60,000 nucleotides of DNA from Cryptomeria japonica (Eukaryota > Streptophyta > Pinopsida > Cupressales > Cupressaceae): NCBI RefSeq assembly GCF_030272615.1, contig NC_081405.1, positions 475,732,008 to 475,792,007 on the forward strand, read 5' to 3'. The notes beneath the pieces were generated by a model. The model did no database searches and was not told the origin of the DNA. It was given only the letters and a program-made list of their open reading frames with translations. This document shows positions 1 through 11,672 of the stretch, in pieces; the stretch's first letter is position 1, and each line of letters opens with the position of its first letter. The position numbers and the translations under genes were made by a program.

Positions 1-674
1 ATAAAATTGATTGAAAATTAAATTGAAGTGAGCTAAATTCATGAACCTGTTCAAAAAGATGATTGAGAGTTAGAAAGGTAATTGAGAAAGTTAACTGAAT
101 TAATTAATTAATCAGAAAATGTGATTAACAATTGAACTTAGGGGTGAGTGTTAGTTAGAAATTAGCATGTGTTGCAGGAATTAGCATGAAATGCATTTAA
201 ATTAAATTTGGATTTAAAATTGATTTTTGAATATCCAAAATCATGCACATGAAATGAAATTAGTTGGAAATTAGAATTTGAGAATTTTTAATTTTTGAAC
301 TGAAAGAAATTAATTTAAATAAATTTGAGAAATTTATTTAATCTGGAAGACATAGTTGGCTAATTAAATAATTTAAATAAATTATTTAATTAGAGGAAAA
401 TATTAATTTAATTTAATTAAATAATAAAGAATATTTAATCAAATTAAATAAATTATAATTAATTAAATAATAAATTATTTAATTAATTTTAAAGGAAGGA
501 AGGTTGCATGATTGAATGACTAAATGATTGAGATAGAAATAAAATAATTAATTATGATAAAATGTGATGATTGAATTAATTTAGAAGAATAAAATTAGAT
601 TAATTAAATAATAATTTAATTATTAAAAATGAATAATTAGTATGTTAGTCATGAGACATTTTTAGGTGTCTACA
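1..674 (-). repeat. LTR fragment, element-E-like, cut by window edge
   Basis: This AT-rich stretch is full of aattaattaaataaat-type strings and ends at 661-674 with TTTAGGTGTCTACA. That is the same end as the LTRs of element E at 35900 and 48144. Read on the minus strand it is the start of an LTR (TGTAGACACC). The other end lies outside the window. No purine tract follows it, so it may be a solo or truncated LTR. No coding capacity was seen. Confidence 0.55.
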
Positions 675-675
675 A

Positions 676-1589
676 TGCAAGGATGAAACTATAATACTAT
701 GATGCAACTATGAAATTTCATAAATGAAACTATGTTAAAGCCAAAGGCACGCTTGAATTCTAATGGATGCTTGAACTTTCTAAGATGATAGCTTGATTCT
801 CTCATTTTTTTATTTCTCCCATTAGTCTCAAATGAGGATGCAAGGCTTCCTTTTATAGATTTTCCATGGCTAAGATCCAAGGTGGAAAATATCAATGGTT
901 AAGAATTGGTCATGATAGAATAAATGGTTAAGATTGAATTAGTTGAGATGAGGGAGAGAAAGGTGGAAGATGTTCCTCCTAAATTTACAAGGTGGAAGGA
1001 TAAGTAGAACCAAGAGCCACATGTCATGATGCTAACATTGACCCTTGAGAGAAGTGTGGAGGAATAAGTCCAATTGGTTAAGGAGATGGAGGGAAAATTG
1101 GACTCTTTAGCCAAGTGTCCTATAAGCCCACTTTGACCAAGGTGAGGTGTGCAAACCAGCGTCTAAGGTGTAGGGATAACAGAGGAATAATAGGGCATGT
1201 GATGCCACATAAGTATTTCACTTCCTTTTGACTAGAAAGGATGTTGAGGAAAATAAGTAATTACATATAAAAAAATATTTAATTATGCTAGCAAGAAGGA
1301 TGATGATGTGTTTGATGACATGTGTGATGAGGTGGAGAGATGATGTGTATTTTAAGAATGTGACCTTAGGTTAAAGGAATAATCAAATAATTAGAATTAT
1401 TTAATTAAAAGAGACTTTAGAAGAAATTAAATTTAATTAATTAAAATAATATTTAATCAACCATAAGAAAAATAGTGTAGGAATGAATCATAAATAAATT
1501 AAATAATTTATTTATATATAGAGGAATATTCATTAATTAAATAATTAATATTTAATTAATTTATCTCAAGTCATATTTAGGTGTGTATA
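676..1589 (-). repeat. Second, diverged LTR-like unit with minus-strand TATA box
   Basis: The unit starts with TG right after the previous LTR fragment and ends with TTTAGGTGTGTATA at 1576-1589, a decayed form of the E-type LTR end. The right half repeats the taattaaataat-type composition seen near the ends of E LTRs. A good minus-strand TATA box (ATCTATAAAAGG) lies at 849-860, as expected for an LTR promoter reading leftwards. The short ORFs here are chance. The exact left boundary is a guess. Confidence 0.4.
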
Positions 1590-2135
1590 GAATCTAAAAG
1601 ACTATAGGGCAAAATTGTGTCAACCCTAAGAGTATCAACCATAACCCTAACTAAGAACCTCAATTGGGCTCCTAAGCATCTATACTAGGTCATTTTCAAA
1701 CCAAGTCAACGCCTGGTCAAAACCATAGTCAACTCTACATTTTAACTAGTCAAATGTGCACTTTAACCTTCCAAATGTGTAGTTTGAGCCCTCAACAGCA
1801 TAGTTTCAGGCTTGAATTGTGTAGCTTCAACCCCCAATTGCACAACATCTTAGTCAACTGCACAAAAAGCATAGTCAATTGTGCAACACTTGTGTAGATA
1901 GGAAATGTGGAAATCATCAAAGCAATGTTAATTAAACTAGTTCAATCACGAAAACTCAAATGCAATGATAACAATCCTAAAAACACTCAATAAAGACATG
2001 AAAACAAGACATCAATTCAAACACAAACTGTGAAGAGCACAAAAAATTAGCCCAAATCAAAAAATATTGCACCCAAAAAGGAGCAAAACTGAGCAAGTTA
2101 TGAGCCTCCAAAGTTGACTCAAAAAACCAAACTGC
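1590..2135. other. Spacer, no gene seen
   Basis: There is no ORF of note. Around 1700-1880 the phrases caaatgtg, agtcaact and ttgcacaac recur in a loose, degenerate way, similar to the arms of the hairpin at 4939-5061. Nothing else is recognisable. Confidence 0.5.
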
Positions 2136-2700
2136 TCAACGAAGAGGGGTCTTAAAAATTTCCAAAAAATGCTGACTGGGCGCTGACTGTGCAAAAAAAA
2201 TGCCGGGTGGCGTTGACTGGGCAGATCTGCTAACGTGGCAGGTGACTGGACCTGCTAGTGATTTGGCAAGCAGTGGGCTCGACTGCCTGCGTAGCATGTG
2301 GAGGTGGGACGGTGCTGACGTGGCGCTGTCGACGGGCCCTATCGGCGGTCCCCGGTAGTCTAGTGGGCGGCGGTCGAAATCCGGCTGCCAGAGGTCTGTC
2401 GACAACGGGCTAGGTCGGCGGGAGGCGTTGACGATGGATCCGGAGCCTGGCGGTGGTGGCTGGAGGGGCCGGCGGCGGTACCTGGCAAGAGGCACCGGCA
2501 GCGAGGGACCGACGGGGGCCATCGGAAGGCGATGCAGGGGCTGCCGGGAAGTTGCATGGTCTCTACTGGAAGGCGGTGGTGGCGTTGCGGCTGCGGGGGC
2601 CAGTGATATTGCTGCTACGAGGGTCGACGATGGGACGATCTACCACAACCAGCAATGGCTGCCGAAGAGGTACAGTGGGGTGGGTTACAACACCCACTCC
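2136..2700. other. CpG-rich, GC-rich segment with overlapping ORFs on both strands
   Basis: About 550 bp with strikingly high GC and many CpGs, inside AT-rich flanks. A minus-strand ORF of 128 codons (2522 to 2136, real ATG) is rich in Pro, Arg and Ser. Plus-strand frames of 97 and 119 codons overlap it. None shows a domain I know, and the composition explains the lack of stops. On the minus strand it lies about 0.5 kb downstream of the primer-binding site at 3038-3050, so it may be the leader or first-ORF region of that truncated element. It is followed by poly-A and ATT-rich sequence (2709-2760). Confidence 0.4.
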
Positions 2701-3037
2701 CCACCTCCCCAAAAAAAAAATAATAATAATTTTTTTATTTATTTAAAAAAAATAAAATTTCAAACTGTAAAAAAATTTCAAATTTAAAAAAAAAAAAGAA
2801 TAAAAATGAAAATTTCGCACCGTACCCCCTGAATTGGGCAAAAAATTCCTCCAACACCCAAAATTTGATTTTCGCTAAAATAAATCAAGTTTATACTCGA
2901 TTTTTATAGAAACGGCCTCCCGAACACTATGGTGAGGTCGAAAACGCTCTAAGATGCCTCCAAAGAGCGTTGTTCCTCAGATCCGAAAATAGAAGCCTTC
3001 CAAGATGTCTCCAAAAACCAATCAATGAAGCCCCAAT
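2701..3037 (-). other. Probable untranslated leader of truncated element F
   Basis: A short stretch between the GC-rich block and the PBS of the LTR at 3051. It contains poly-A and poly-T tracts near 2709-2800 and no credible ORF. By position it is the internal sequence just downstream (minus strand) of the primer-binding site. Confidence 0.35.
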
Positions 3038-3050
3038 GGCTCTGATACCA
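3038..3050 (-). other. Primer-binding site, initiator-Met tRNA (element F)
   Basis: The minus strand reads TGGTATCAGAGCC immediately inside an LTR edge. This is the standard complement of the plant initiator-Met tRNA 3' end used by Ty1/copia and many non-autonomous LTR elements. Confidence 0.85.
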
Positions 3051-3499
3051 TGTGAGATTTTGCCAAGATCAAGGGCACAATGAAAAATATAAAAGAGAGA
3101 CAAAAGAATGACAAGAACAAGTTGTATTCTCATCAATATGCAAATGATCAACTGGATTAACCAATACAATGCATATAGGCCTGCTTATATAGGCAAGGCC
3201 ATATGGATGTACGAGCACACAATCATGACATGTCGCTTAATGAGAAACAAGGGTAGGTAAGAAATACTAGGGGTAGGTAGGAGAAATAATATAATATTTC
3301 ACAAGAGGTGGATGACCCACCGAATGTGGAGTGTAACAGCAAAATAAGACCACAAAAAGTGGAATTTCTCCTACAAGCTATATCCCTATGTGCACACTTC
3401 CTTAAATGTCTCAAATCCAAACTACGAAGAGATGCATAATCCTAAGTTAACTTAAGTAAAGTGTAATAATATCCATAATGAATATTATTTACACCAACA
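3051..3499 (-). repeat. 5' LTR of truncated element F (about 449 bp)
   Basis: It starts TGTGAGATTTT next to the PBS and ends CACCAACA, so on the minus strand it runs TGTTGGTG to TCTCACA (TG...CA). A minus-strand TATA box (CTATATAAG) lies at 3184-3192. No second copy of this LTR is in the window, so the element is truncated or continues with lost sequence to the left. Short ORFs inside are not genes. Confidence 0.7.
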
Positions 3500-4248
3500 A
3501 GCTCAACTTAGTACATTTGAGGCTAAAGCTAAAGTTAATGACTACAAAATTGGTCCAAGAGAGTCGGCATGTCAAGATAATGTTCTTATGTTTGTTAACT
3601 ATCACAATTTTTTGGGATGGTGAATTTCCATGATGCTTTGAGGTTCATATCACAACTCTGGAGCTTTGCCCCATCTAATGCGGCTTTTTTCCTTGTTGAC
3701 AACTTCATTGATTTGGGGGCTAACTTCTTGTTTTACTTGCTCAACATTAATGATTCAAGGAAGATTGATAAACAATTCAAGTGTCTTACTATGGCAACCC
3801 TTTTAACTGTTACACAACCTTGAGATGATGACTATAATTACTCAATCTTATGAGGAAATAAACAAAATATATGGTGGTTATAATAGGATGAATTCAATTA
3901 TTGTCTCCCTTATCTAGAAATGCTACTTGGGAATAATTAATAGGTTCTATAATGCTAATGATTATGACAAATTGTCACTATTTTTATCATTATCTTCTAA
4001 CTTGTCAATTTGTCACTCTTCTTGATCATTTTCTTCTAATGTCTTTTATAGTATATCGACTCTTTATTGAATTTTTTGATGTTGTACTGCTCCCTCTATA
4101 ATCCTCATTATAATCGTTTTCTTTCTTAATACAATTAAAAAATAGAAAACATAAACCTCTTTTTTCAAATAACTTTTGACTTTCAAAAAAATCTTTAACA
4201 TCTTGGTAAAATGAAATAATTAACAAAAGTAGAGCACTTATATTCTCT
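3500..4248. other. Spacer, nothing recognisable
   Basis: AT-rich sequence flanking the F LTR. ORFs of 60-85 codons are low-complexity and uninformative. No RNA gene or repeat was recognised. Confidence 0.5.
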
Positions 4249-4614
4249 TCAACTCGGGAACACGAAAAACAGAAGCAAAGCACTTTTATTCGTCTGAACT
4301 CGGGAACACGACGATGGTCGAGTTCCAGAAACCCGGTCGATCCAACACACCAAACATTTCACTTTGTTTACGTAGATGCATCCTTCATGGACATCACATG
4401 ACGATTTGTTACAAAAACAATGGTGCCAATTGCTGACACCCTTTGAAGTCACTGAATGTGGCTTATGGCCCGTTTTATGCGGGTCTTCTTTGAAATCCAA
4501 TGGATGGACTATCTCAGCTGCTTTAACGGCCTTTAATGCAGTCATCATGACAACAAAGAGAGGAGGAGACCGCGTGTCTTTAGAAGTCTTCGATCCATTA
4601 AAGAAATAGAACAA
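4249..4614 (-). other. Unassigned 121-codon ORF, doubtful
   Basis: A minus-strand open frame over a locally GC-richer patch, with a 77-codon plus-strand ORF overlapping it. It has several Cys and His residues but no metal-binding spacing or domain I recognise. The sequence cgggaacacga recurs at 4256-4266 and 4301-4311, a local repeat. It may be part of an old transposon. I see no evidence of a functional gene. Confidence 0.15.
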
Positions 4615-4938
4615 TGTTTCTTATCCAAATCCACATCATGGTTGAGATATATATTTTTAAAATTGAAGAGGACACTTTAATAGAAATGAAGTGTAATGGT
4701 GGAAAATATATTTTGGTAAAATTAAGAATACATTTCAATAATTCTGAAAATATAGATCTAGGGAAGGGTATCAGTAGTCGTTATAGCAAGTTTCATGCAT
4801 CTTAAGTTCTTAAAGGGCACATTTGATTTTTTTGATTTTTTTATTTTTTATTTGATTTTTTTGTACGACTTAAGAACTAATAGCTATTGTTTTGGCTTTT
4901 GGATAGTTACAACAAATACGAGGTGATCCATTATGGCT
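4615..4938. other. Spacer, nothing recognisable
   Basis: AT-rich, with a T-rich run around 4827-4862. No gene or known repeat seen. Confidence 0.5.
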
Positions 4939-5061
4939 CTTGTCTATGGAGCCATCAAATTGCACATTTGACCATATTTATTAATTAACTGAAAAATAAA
5001 AAAGCTATTTTTTTTAATTAATTAGTAGGGTCAAATGTGCAGTTTGATGGTTGCATAGACG
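4939..5061. repeat. Inverted repeat (hairpin or MITE-like), about 50-bp arms
   Basis: The left arm (4939-4990) contains ATCAAATTGCACATTTGACC. The right arm (5012-5061) contains GGTCAAATGTGCAGTTTGAT, its near reverse complement. Pairing continues into the AT-rich centre (ttattaattaa against ttaattaatta). About 26 of 30 outer bases pair. It could be a small foldback transposon or MITE remnant. No clear target duplication was found. Confidence 0.55.
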
Positions 5062-5335
5062 TTGTCGTTGTTATGTGCACAAGGATTAAAAAGTGGTCAT
5101 TTTGAGGGTTAAAATTTGCACAGTTGATCCAATACTTGTGTAAAAATGGCCCACTAATAATGTGCTATAGGTACCAATAAAGTTGCACAATTCTTGTAAT
5201 TAGTAACTTTTTTCTCAACTAGTAAATATGCATGTGGGCAACTATTGGCTGAGTAGATTTTATGGTGGGTTTTAATTAACATGTTCCAATGAATTGTTAT
5301 TAGAATATGGGTAGTAATTGGGCCCCTTCCTTTAG

Positions 5336-5960
5336 TCCCCGTATGAATATCTAATGTTCAAATGATATATTTATGTAGATAAAATTTGGGAATAAGAATG
5401 TTATTTTAATGAAATATGATTTTATTTATTTTATGATTTAAATTTGATTCATGGCTTTTATATTTGTTGATTTGGGTTATATATGTCAAAGTGGATTTAA
5501 ATGTAGTCGTAGATCTAGTCTCTAAATTTATAAATTTTAACTTTAATTATGTCTTTAAGTCAATTTTCTTCCTACTCGTTGTTACTTACTAGCGTGAGCA
5601 CAAAAATGGTGTTTATAACACACCATTACATCATTATCTAGTATCAACATTGTAGCCAATTCCCTTGTGAATGCCTAATGCATGCACATGATATATTTAT
5701 GTATAAATTTGGAAATTAAAATGTATTTTAAATTGGATTCGATTTTATTTATTTTTAACATTTAAATTTGTCTTGCTGTCTTTATTTTTTTTATTCAGAA
5801 TATCTAAGTAACAATGGATTTGAATGTATTCGCAATTCTAATTTCTAAATTTAGAAATTCAAATATTCAATTATGACTTAAGCAACTCCCTTCTTGCTAT
5901 TTGTTACTAATATGAGTGAAAAATGGTGTTTGTAGCGCACACTATTATCAAAATTATAGA
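5336..5960. repeat. Ancient tandem duplication, about 326-bp unit
   Basis: Two diverged copies at about 5336-5640 and 5662-5960. Landmarks recur in order: ATGATATATTTATGTA (5362, 5688), a gattttatttatttt block, a tttaaatttg block, tctctaaattta against tttctaaattta, ttgttactta against ttgttactaa, and aaaatggtgttt. The offset is about 326 bp. Identity by eye is only around 70%, so it is old. No coding potential. Confidence 0.55.
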
Positions 5961-6883
5961 AATATACTAGACATATTATATAGTTGCTTGATGTCTTCAA
6001 TCCTTATTCATACCATTAAATTGGCTCAAGGGGTATAGCTAAGGAGGATAACTCTTTCATAGCTAACTCCTATAATATCTAAAGATTCCTCTAAATTGTA
6101 GACATAGTTTCACATACCCAAGGCAAATAAGTTTCTAAATATCAATGGTGGACAAGTCATTTTATAAAGAAAGGTCATTTCTACAAATGCAAGGCTAAAT
6201 CCATAAGTGATAATATCATTTTTTTAGCAACAAAACTGAACTATTCTAGAGAACAAATCATCCTATAATCTATTAAAGTAGGAATTCCAAATGTTATCAT
6301 AGATCATCATTTTGTAACATTATTAGCCACTGGTCAACAATAAAATTCTGCAAGTTCCACACAAACATAAGCCCCTATTCTTTCTTTGTCATTTCAAAAA
6401 CTATACTTTCATAATTCAATTTCTAATATTGTGCTTATATCTAGGGTAACTAACTTAAAATCAATTGTATAATCTTGGTTTATGCAATTATTTTAAGAGG
6501 GACATGCTTTGCACTTCCACAAAGTGCATTCACACACATGCACACACATATCATCGGCATGTGCTACCCGCAACATTAGCAACTTGTGGTCCCAAGTATA
6601 AAGAGAGATTTGTATTAACTAACCTTATCAACACTACCTAGAAACAAAGCATCCTAGCCTATATAATCCATGGTATTGTATTTGTCTATGAGCCACTTAG
6701 CAAAAGAGTATGCTAGTCCATGTGACTCATATCAACTACCTTTTTATATTCTTTATGGGTCACGTAACTACAAATCATGCTAATGTTAATAATTCATAAA
6801 GGTGGTGTACAATTCCTAACAACAAAGCATGCTAAACCTTGAAACATACCCTATATTTTTCTTAGCAATAGAGCACAATAGGA
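5961..6883. other. Spacer, nothing recognisable
   Basis: AT-rich sequence left of element A. It contains a small CA-rich run around 6530-6550 (acacacatgcacacacat). No gene found. Confidence 0.5.
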
Positions 6884-6888
6884 CTATA
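6884..6888. repeat. Target-site duplication of element A, left copy
   Basis: CTATA directly precedes the LTR start (TGTTAGTCCC). The identical CTATA follows the other LTR at 33176-33180. Confidence 0.85.
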
Positions 6889-8204
6889 TGTTAGTCCCAA
6901 CCAGTGCTGAGAGGGGAGGGGTGAATCATCACTTTACCAGTTTTGCTCAATTAAAACTTTAAAATTAAGTTATCACTAACTTAGCATTCATCAATATAAA
7001 TAACTATTGCAAAAGAATAACCATGCATGAAAAGAAATATAGTGATACCAAGATTTATCTCGTGAAAACCCAAATGGTAGAAAACCACGGTGTGAGTAGG
7101 AACTCACAAAATCTGTACTCTTCTGGAGTATGCCCGATGAAGAGCCATCCATGTTAGGAGATTACAAAGACACTGTTAGGTGCTGCCCGGTTAAGGGATT
7201 TTGTCCAAGGCCTGTTAGTGCCTTTACCCTGTTAAAGGTAGCCCTATCAAAAGGTCTTAAAATCATCAGTTAAGATGACACCTAGTTAAGGGATTTTTAC
7301 AATGGGACCTGTTTAAGTCCACCCTATTAAGGGATTTTAGTTGCAATGGTTAGAGAGAAACATAAAGATGATCTGCTAGAATGGCTACTAATTAGCTTGA
7401 TCAGATCACACTGAAGAATCACACTATGTCTGTATCGGTTGTGTTTGTTCTGCACAACACTAATTTCCTGAATGCACCTTCAACTCTGTCCTCTGTCGAT
7501 TTGTTGATCCTTGGATTCCACTTTGTCGGTCCTCTGTCACTTGGATCACCACTCTGTTGAACTCCACTCTACCGGTCCTCTGTCACTCGGCTCTGCCCTC
7601 TCCTAAACTCCCCCTGTGAACACTTTTACTTTTTCTCAATTCACCTTGACAACAACCCTCTCAAGAATGAATTACATGATTTTATTGACCCTACAATTTG
7701 TCGCCAACTTTCCCTCCAAAATATTCCATTCAAAATTTCATTATCATGCCTTAAATCACGCCCATGAGATCATTGCAGGAATCTCTGTCAAGACAATCGA
7801 ACATGTTGATAAGTCCGCCGGTTGACTAGAGAAGACTCTCGATTTAACTAAATGTTAACTGAACGTTACCAGTCTGTCAATTACAGAATCTTCCATTGTA
7901 TCGATCAAAATCTGTCTAGTCGATTTCCTCCTATATAGCGGTCTGTTCTTTGCTTAGTCGGTGGACCTCTTCTGTGTCGATCTACTCACCGCTACCCAGT
8001 CTACTTATTGCTTGCCAGTCTACTCACTGCTTGTTGGTCTACTTGCTATTTGCCGGTCTACTCACTGCTCACCGCTACCCGGTCTACTTACTGCTTATCG
8101 GTCTACTTACTATCGATAGACTGTGAAGACTTAAGAGATGATGTTGTCAACAATGGCAACCATATCATTCATCAATCATACAAAAATGCATCAGAATGAC
8201 AACA
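6889..8204 (-). repeat. 3' LTR of element A (about 1,316 bp)
   Basis: It starts TGTTAGTCCC and ends AATGACAACA, with the purine tract adjacent. It matches the split 5' LTR (13574-13935 plus 32123-33175) over its length. About 190 bp at 7672-7866 are missing from the 5' LTR copy. A possible minus-strand TATA (CTATATAGG) lies near 7931-7940. The region 7990-8115 repeats the phrase ggtctactcactgcttgc several times (a short tandem array with cggtctact cores). ORFs inside are chance. Confidence 0.85.
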
Positions 8205-8206
8205 AA

Positions 8207-8216
8207 CTCCCCCTTT
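8207..8216 (-). other. Polypurine tract of element A
   Basis: The minus strand reads AAAGGGGGAG directly upstream of the 3' LTR (TGTTGTCATT), the expected place for plus-strand priming. A second, weaker copy of the same context (ttccccttttgccatcaatg) lies at 8309-8328. Confidence 0.8.
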
Positions 8217-8351
8217 GGCATTGGTGGCAAATACTACAAACCGCTACAAAACTGTGTCAGTTCTGGCCCCTGTAACCCGTAACTCACACTGTTCAAGACT
8301 CCAAAATTTCCCCTTTTGCCATCAATGGCAAAGACTATCCAAAAGAATTTT

Positions 8352-11300
8352 TCAAAATAAAGCAAAAATCTCTTTGAAGTTTTCTTGAGCCACTTTCAAG
8401 GAAGATTCCCATGAAGATTGAACATGTTTCATGGTGGTGAAGTGGCCATGTAAGACTACAATGAAGACCTCCATATCATCAACTATATTATAGTTAGGTT
8501 CATTTATTAGGCGGCCTGCTTCTTTAATATTCAGTTGCATGAAATTAATAATTGGTGCTAAATAGCACTGGAGCTCTAACAAACTAAGACTTATTTTGTC
8601 TTCTTCATCTTTCAACCTTCTGATTTCATGATTTAGCATTTTGGCTTTTATAGTAAAGGTTGATGCTAACCTGGTAAGAGGATCAAAAGAGCTTATCAGA
8701 TCTTGAATTTCCTTTTGATTCTAATTTCTTTTATCTTCTAAGTCTTTGATTAAGGTAGGAAAACTTGAAGATTTCACCAATAGTTGACCAACTTGCTGTA
8801 GCATATTTTTAACTTCTTTTGTTCTGGTGGAAAGAGAAACTTTTCCAACTGATATTTGTTCCATTAAGTTATCTCCTCTCTTCGTTTCATATTGCCTTAC
8901 TACAACCTTCTCCAAGTCGGTTGCCTCTGAACTAATTGCTTTAACAAGAGTATCCAATTGATCAATAATGGGTGTAGTATCATCGACTATAATGTCTGGG
9001 ATTAGGTCAGAGAGAATTGTCTTGGAAGAAGTGAGAATTCTTGCCTTCTTTTTCTTTCCTCTCAATTTAGCCTTTTCAGCTTGGATTCTCAGTTTTTTTG
9101 AGACTTTCATCAATTGCTTAGGGGTCATTTTATTTATATCAATGATTGAGTCTCCTTCTTCTTCTTCCTCTTTTCCTTCTTCCTTTTCTTCAATCTCAAC
9201 TTCTGAGCTAGTTGTTGTGATTATTCTTACCTTCTTCTTCTCACTTTCATTTTCTAAATCCAACTTCCTCTTTGTCGAAGGAGTATTGATCACTGCTTTA
9301 TTATCCTCTACTTTCTTCTCTTCCTCTTTTCCTTCCTCTGCTTTCTTCTCTTCCTCTTTTCCTTCCTCGGTTTTCTTATATTCCTCTTTTCCTTCCTCTA
9401 CTTTCTTCTCTTCCTCTTTTCCTTTCTCTGTTTCCTTCTCTTCCTCTTTTCCTTCCTTGATTTTCTTATCTTCCGCTTTTCCTTCTTCAGAGAGAATAGG
9501 ATTTTGTGTCAATAAGGCTCTGTGAGGTGTATCCTCATAAGGAATGTCTTCAACTATCACTTCATCTTGACCGGGAAGCTTAGTTTGATCAGCTTCCTTC
9601 ACTGGTGAAGTATGAACTAGTTGTTCGATATCCTTTGTCAGATTGGGAATGTTTGAGACAACATTTCCTATGATGTCCTCAACTCTGAAAGTATCAAAGT
9701 CTTCAGTGGACTCTTTTTCCTTAGCCTTTCCTTTGTCAAGGGCAGTTGCATCTTGGTCCTATTTTGTTTCCTTTTCTATTTCATCTTCAGCTTCCTTTTG
9801 TTGATCCATAATTTTCTTCCACAAGGAAACACCTTCAGCGTGCACTGCTCCAACTTCACCTACTACCACTCTCCCAGTTCTATTCCTTACTCTAAATTTT
9901 TGAATGCATGCTTCAGCTACTAGTGAAGCTTGATCAAGATCAAAGTCATGTTGCACTTCCATGAGTGCTTTTATTCTGAGTTCCTTTTCAGTAGCTAGAG
10001 TTGTTTTCCATCTCCCTTCAATTTGATCTTACAAATCTGATGGGATTATACCATATAATTCACTAGGAGTCCTACAAAACTTGTGCAAATTCTAGATTAG
10101 GGCTTCCTCAATTTTCCTTTTGTCTTCTTCGTTACTAAGGGAATATCTTCTTCCAACACCGATACACCTCCAAATTATTTGATCCCATGCACCAACTCAT
10201 CAATTGTTGGGGATTTGTTCCTTCCACTTCTTCTAACCTCCTTTATTTCCATATCTTATAGGGTATTAGTGATATCACCCTCTTTCTCATCCTTTTCTTT
10301 TGAGTATGTTGCAGGCTTGGTTGTTGCAGTCCCCTTAGGTTTTGTCTTTGACACTTTCTTCTTTCCACCTGTTAATTATTCATCTTTAATAGGTGTGACC
10401 CCTATTTGCTCACTAGAACCAATGGAGGTAGTGGCACCAGATGCTTCACTTCCATATTTCTTGTCAAGTGTATCAATAATTCTTCTTACTTTTCTTTTCA
10501 TGATTGGCACCTGAAGTTCCTATTTTATTTTGGAGCTTGCCTCCTCACATGTTCCAAATCTCTTTGCCTTTGAGTCTACCGGTTTAGACAAAAGCATATT
10601 GGCATGAATTTTAACAAGATCTATTGCAACATCATAACCCATAGGTGTAACCCAAAAGGCTCTGGGTTGAACTTCTTGAATGATACAACAATCTATGTCT
10701 ACAAGAAAACAAATGTTGTCTTTATATTTCTGTACTATTTCGGTTGGAATTCTTTCCCTTTTGTGCATCCTAATTTGGAATTCCTTGAAATATCCCCACA
10801 TTGTTTCACCAAACTTATCTCCTAGATCCCTAGACATTTCACCTATCTGAAACATGATAGGTTTCTCTTCAGACCATACTACCTTACCCTTAACGGGGAA
10901 AAAGTTTTGCACATAGAAAAATATACATACCAGAAGTGAGCCATATTTAAAAGATTGCTTCTTGTCCTTCTTAATTCTTTCCATGTTCACCATAAATTGG
11001 CTTTTAATCATCTCACAGATATCATAGGTTTCATCCTCCTTGATTATTCGATAGCCAACATGTATGGCACCGCTCGACACACTATTCATCCGACTTTATT
11101 GATAAACCCTGTAACCCAGCACTACAGAGGCAAATCTTACTTCGACATCCTCAATATGGGTGATTGTTATTGCTCTACTATCACATCGGAATTTGGTTAA
11201 CCAGATGACTTCAAATGATGAAATCATTCTTAGGGTTAATGCTTCATCGGTTGCACTAAACCCTGTCACTCTTAAAATCATCTCCTTTGTAATCTTGATC

Positions 11301-11672
11301 GGTGCTTGAGCTTCCAGCCACAAAAATTGATCATGAACCCTTCTCAGTACATACCTAACCCATTCATCATGAAACTAATCAGGAAAATTAACAACATTAG
11401 CCAAACCCTTGGTCTTTAGAGAGAAATTTTGCCTTCAATTGATCATTGATGCAGAACCCTTTAAACATATTTCGAATGAACTTGTCTCCAAGTTCTTCTA
11501 GCTTGCAATGAATGTAGGAGCAAATGTCTTCTACCAACAATACACTGGAGGGAACAGATGATAAAGCACCGGTCATGTCAATTTCACCGGTTTTCATCGG
11601 ATGCAGCTTGAACTTGGGTTAGGGTTCTTTGATAGCTTCAACCAACACATGAGTTGAAATCAGCGCTGCCAT
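8352..11672 (-). pseudogene. Element A ORF2: large protein of unknown function, decayed
   Basis: It reads minus from ATG 11672 to the stop at 8352, about 1,107 codons, broken by several stops and at least two frameshifts (near 11324-11396 and between 10520 and 9962). Near 11290 it has the motif WLEAQAPIKITKEMILRVTG. About 114 residues later it has SFKYGSLLVC (near 10950), then FWVTPMGYDV (near 10650). These match element B ORF2 in order and spacing. The region 9602-8721 is extremely Lys/Glu-rich, with about seven EEGKEEEKK-type repeats (about 9300-9480), probably disordered or coiled. The C-terminus (8639-8352) is helical. There is no enzyme motif I recognise. The function is unknown, and it is not gag, protease, reverse transcriptase or integrase by any motif I can see. 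Confidence 0.6.

Noticed and set aside
7990-8115. Repeated ggtctactcactgcttgc phrases considered as a CRISPR-like array
   Set aside because: Spacing is irregular, spacers are not unique, the same block is in the other LTR of element A, and this is eukaryotic DNA.
8968-9525. Plus-strand 185-codon Phe/Ser-rich ORF
   Set aside because: It is the antisense shadow of the Lys/Glu-rich repeat of element A ORF2.
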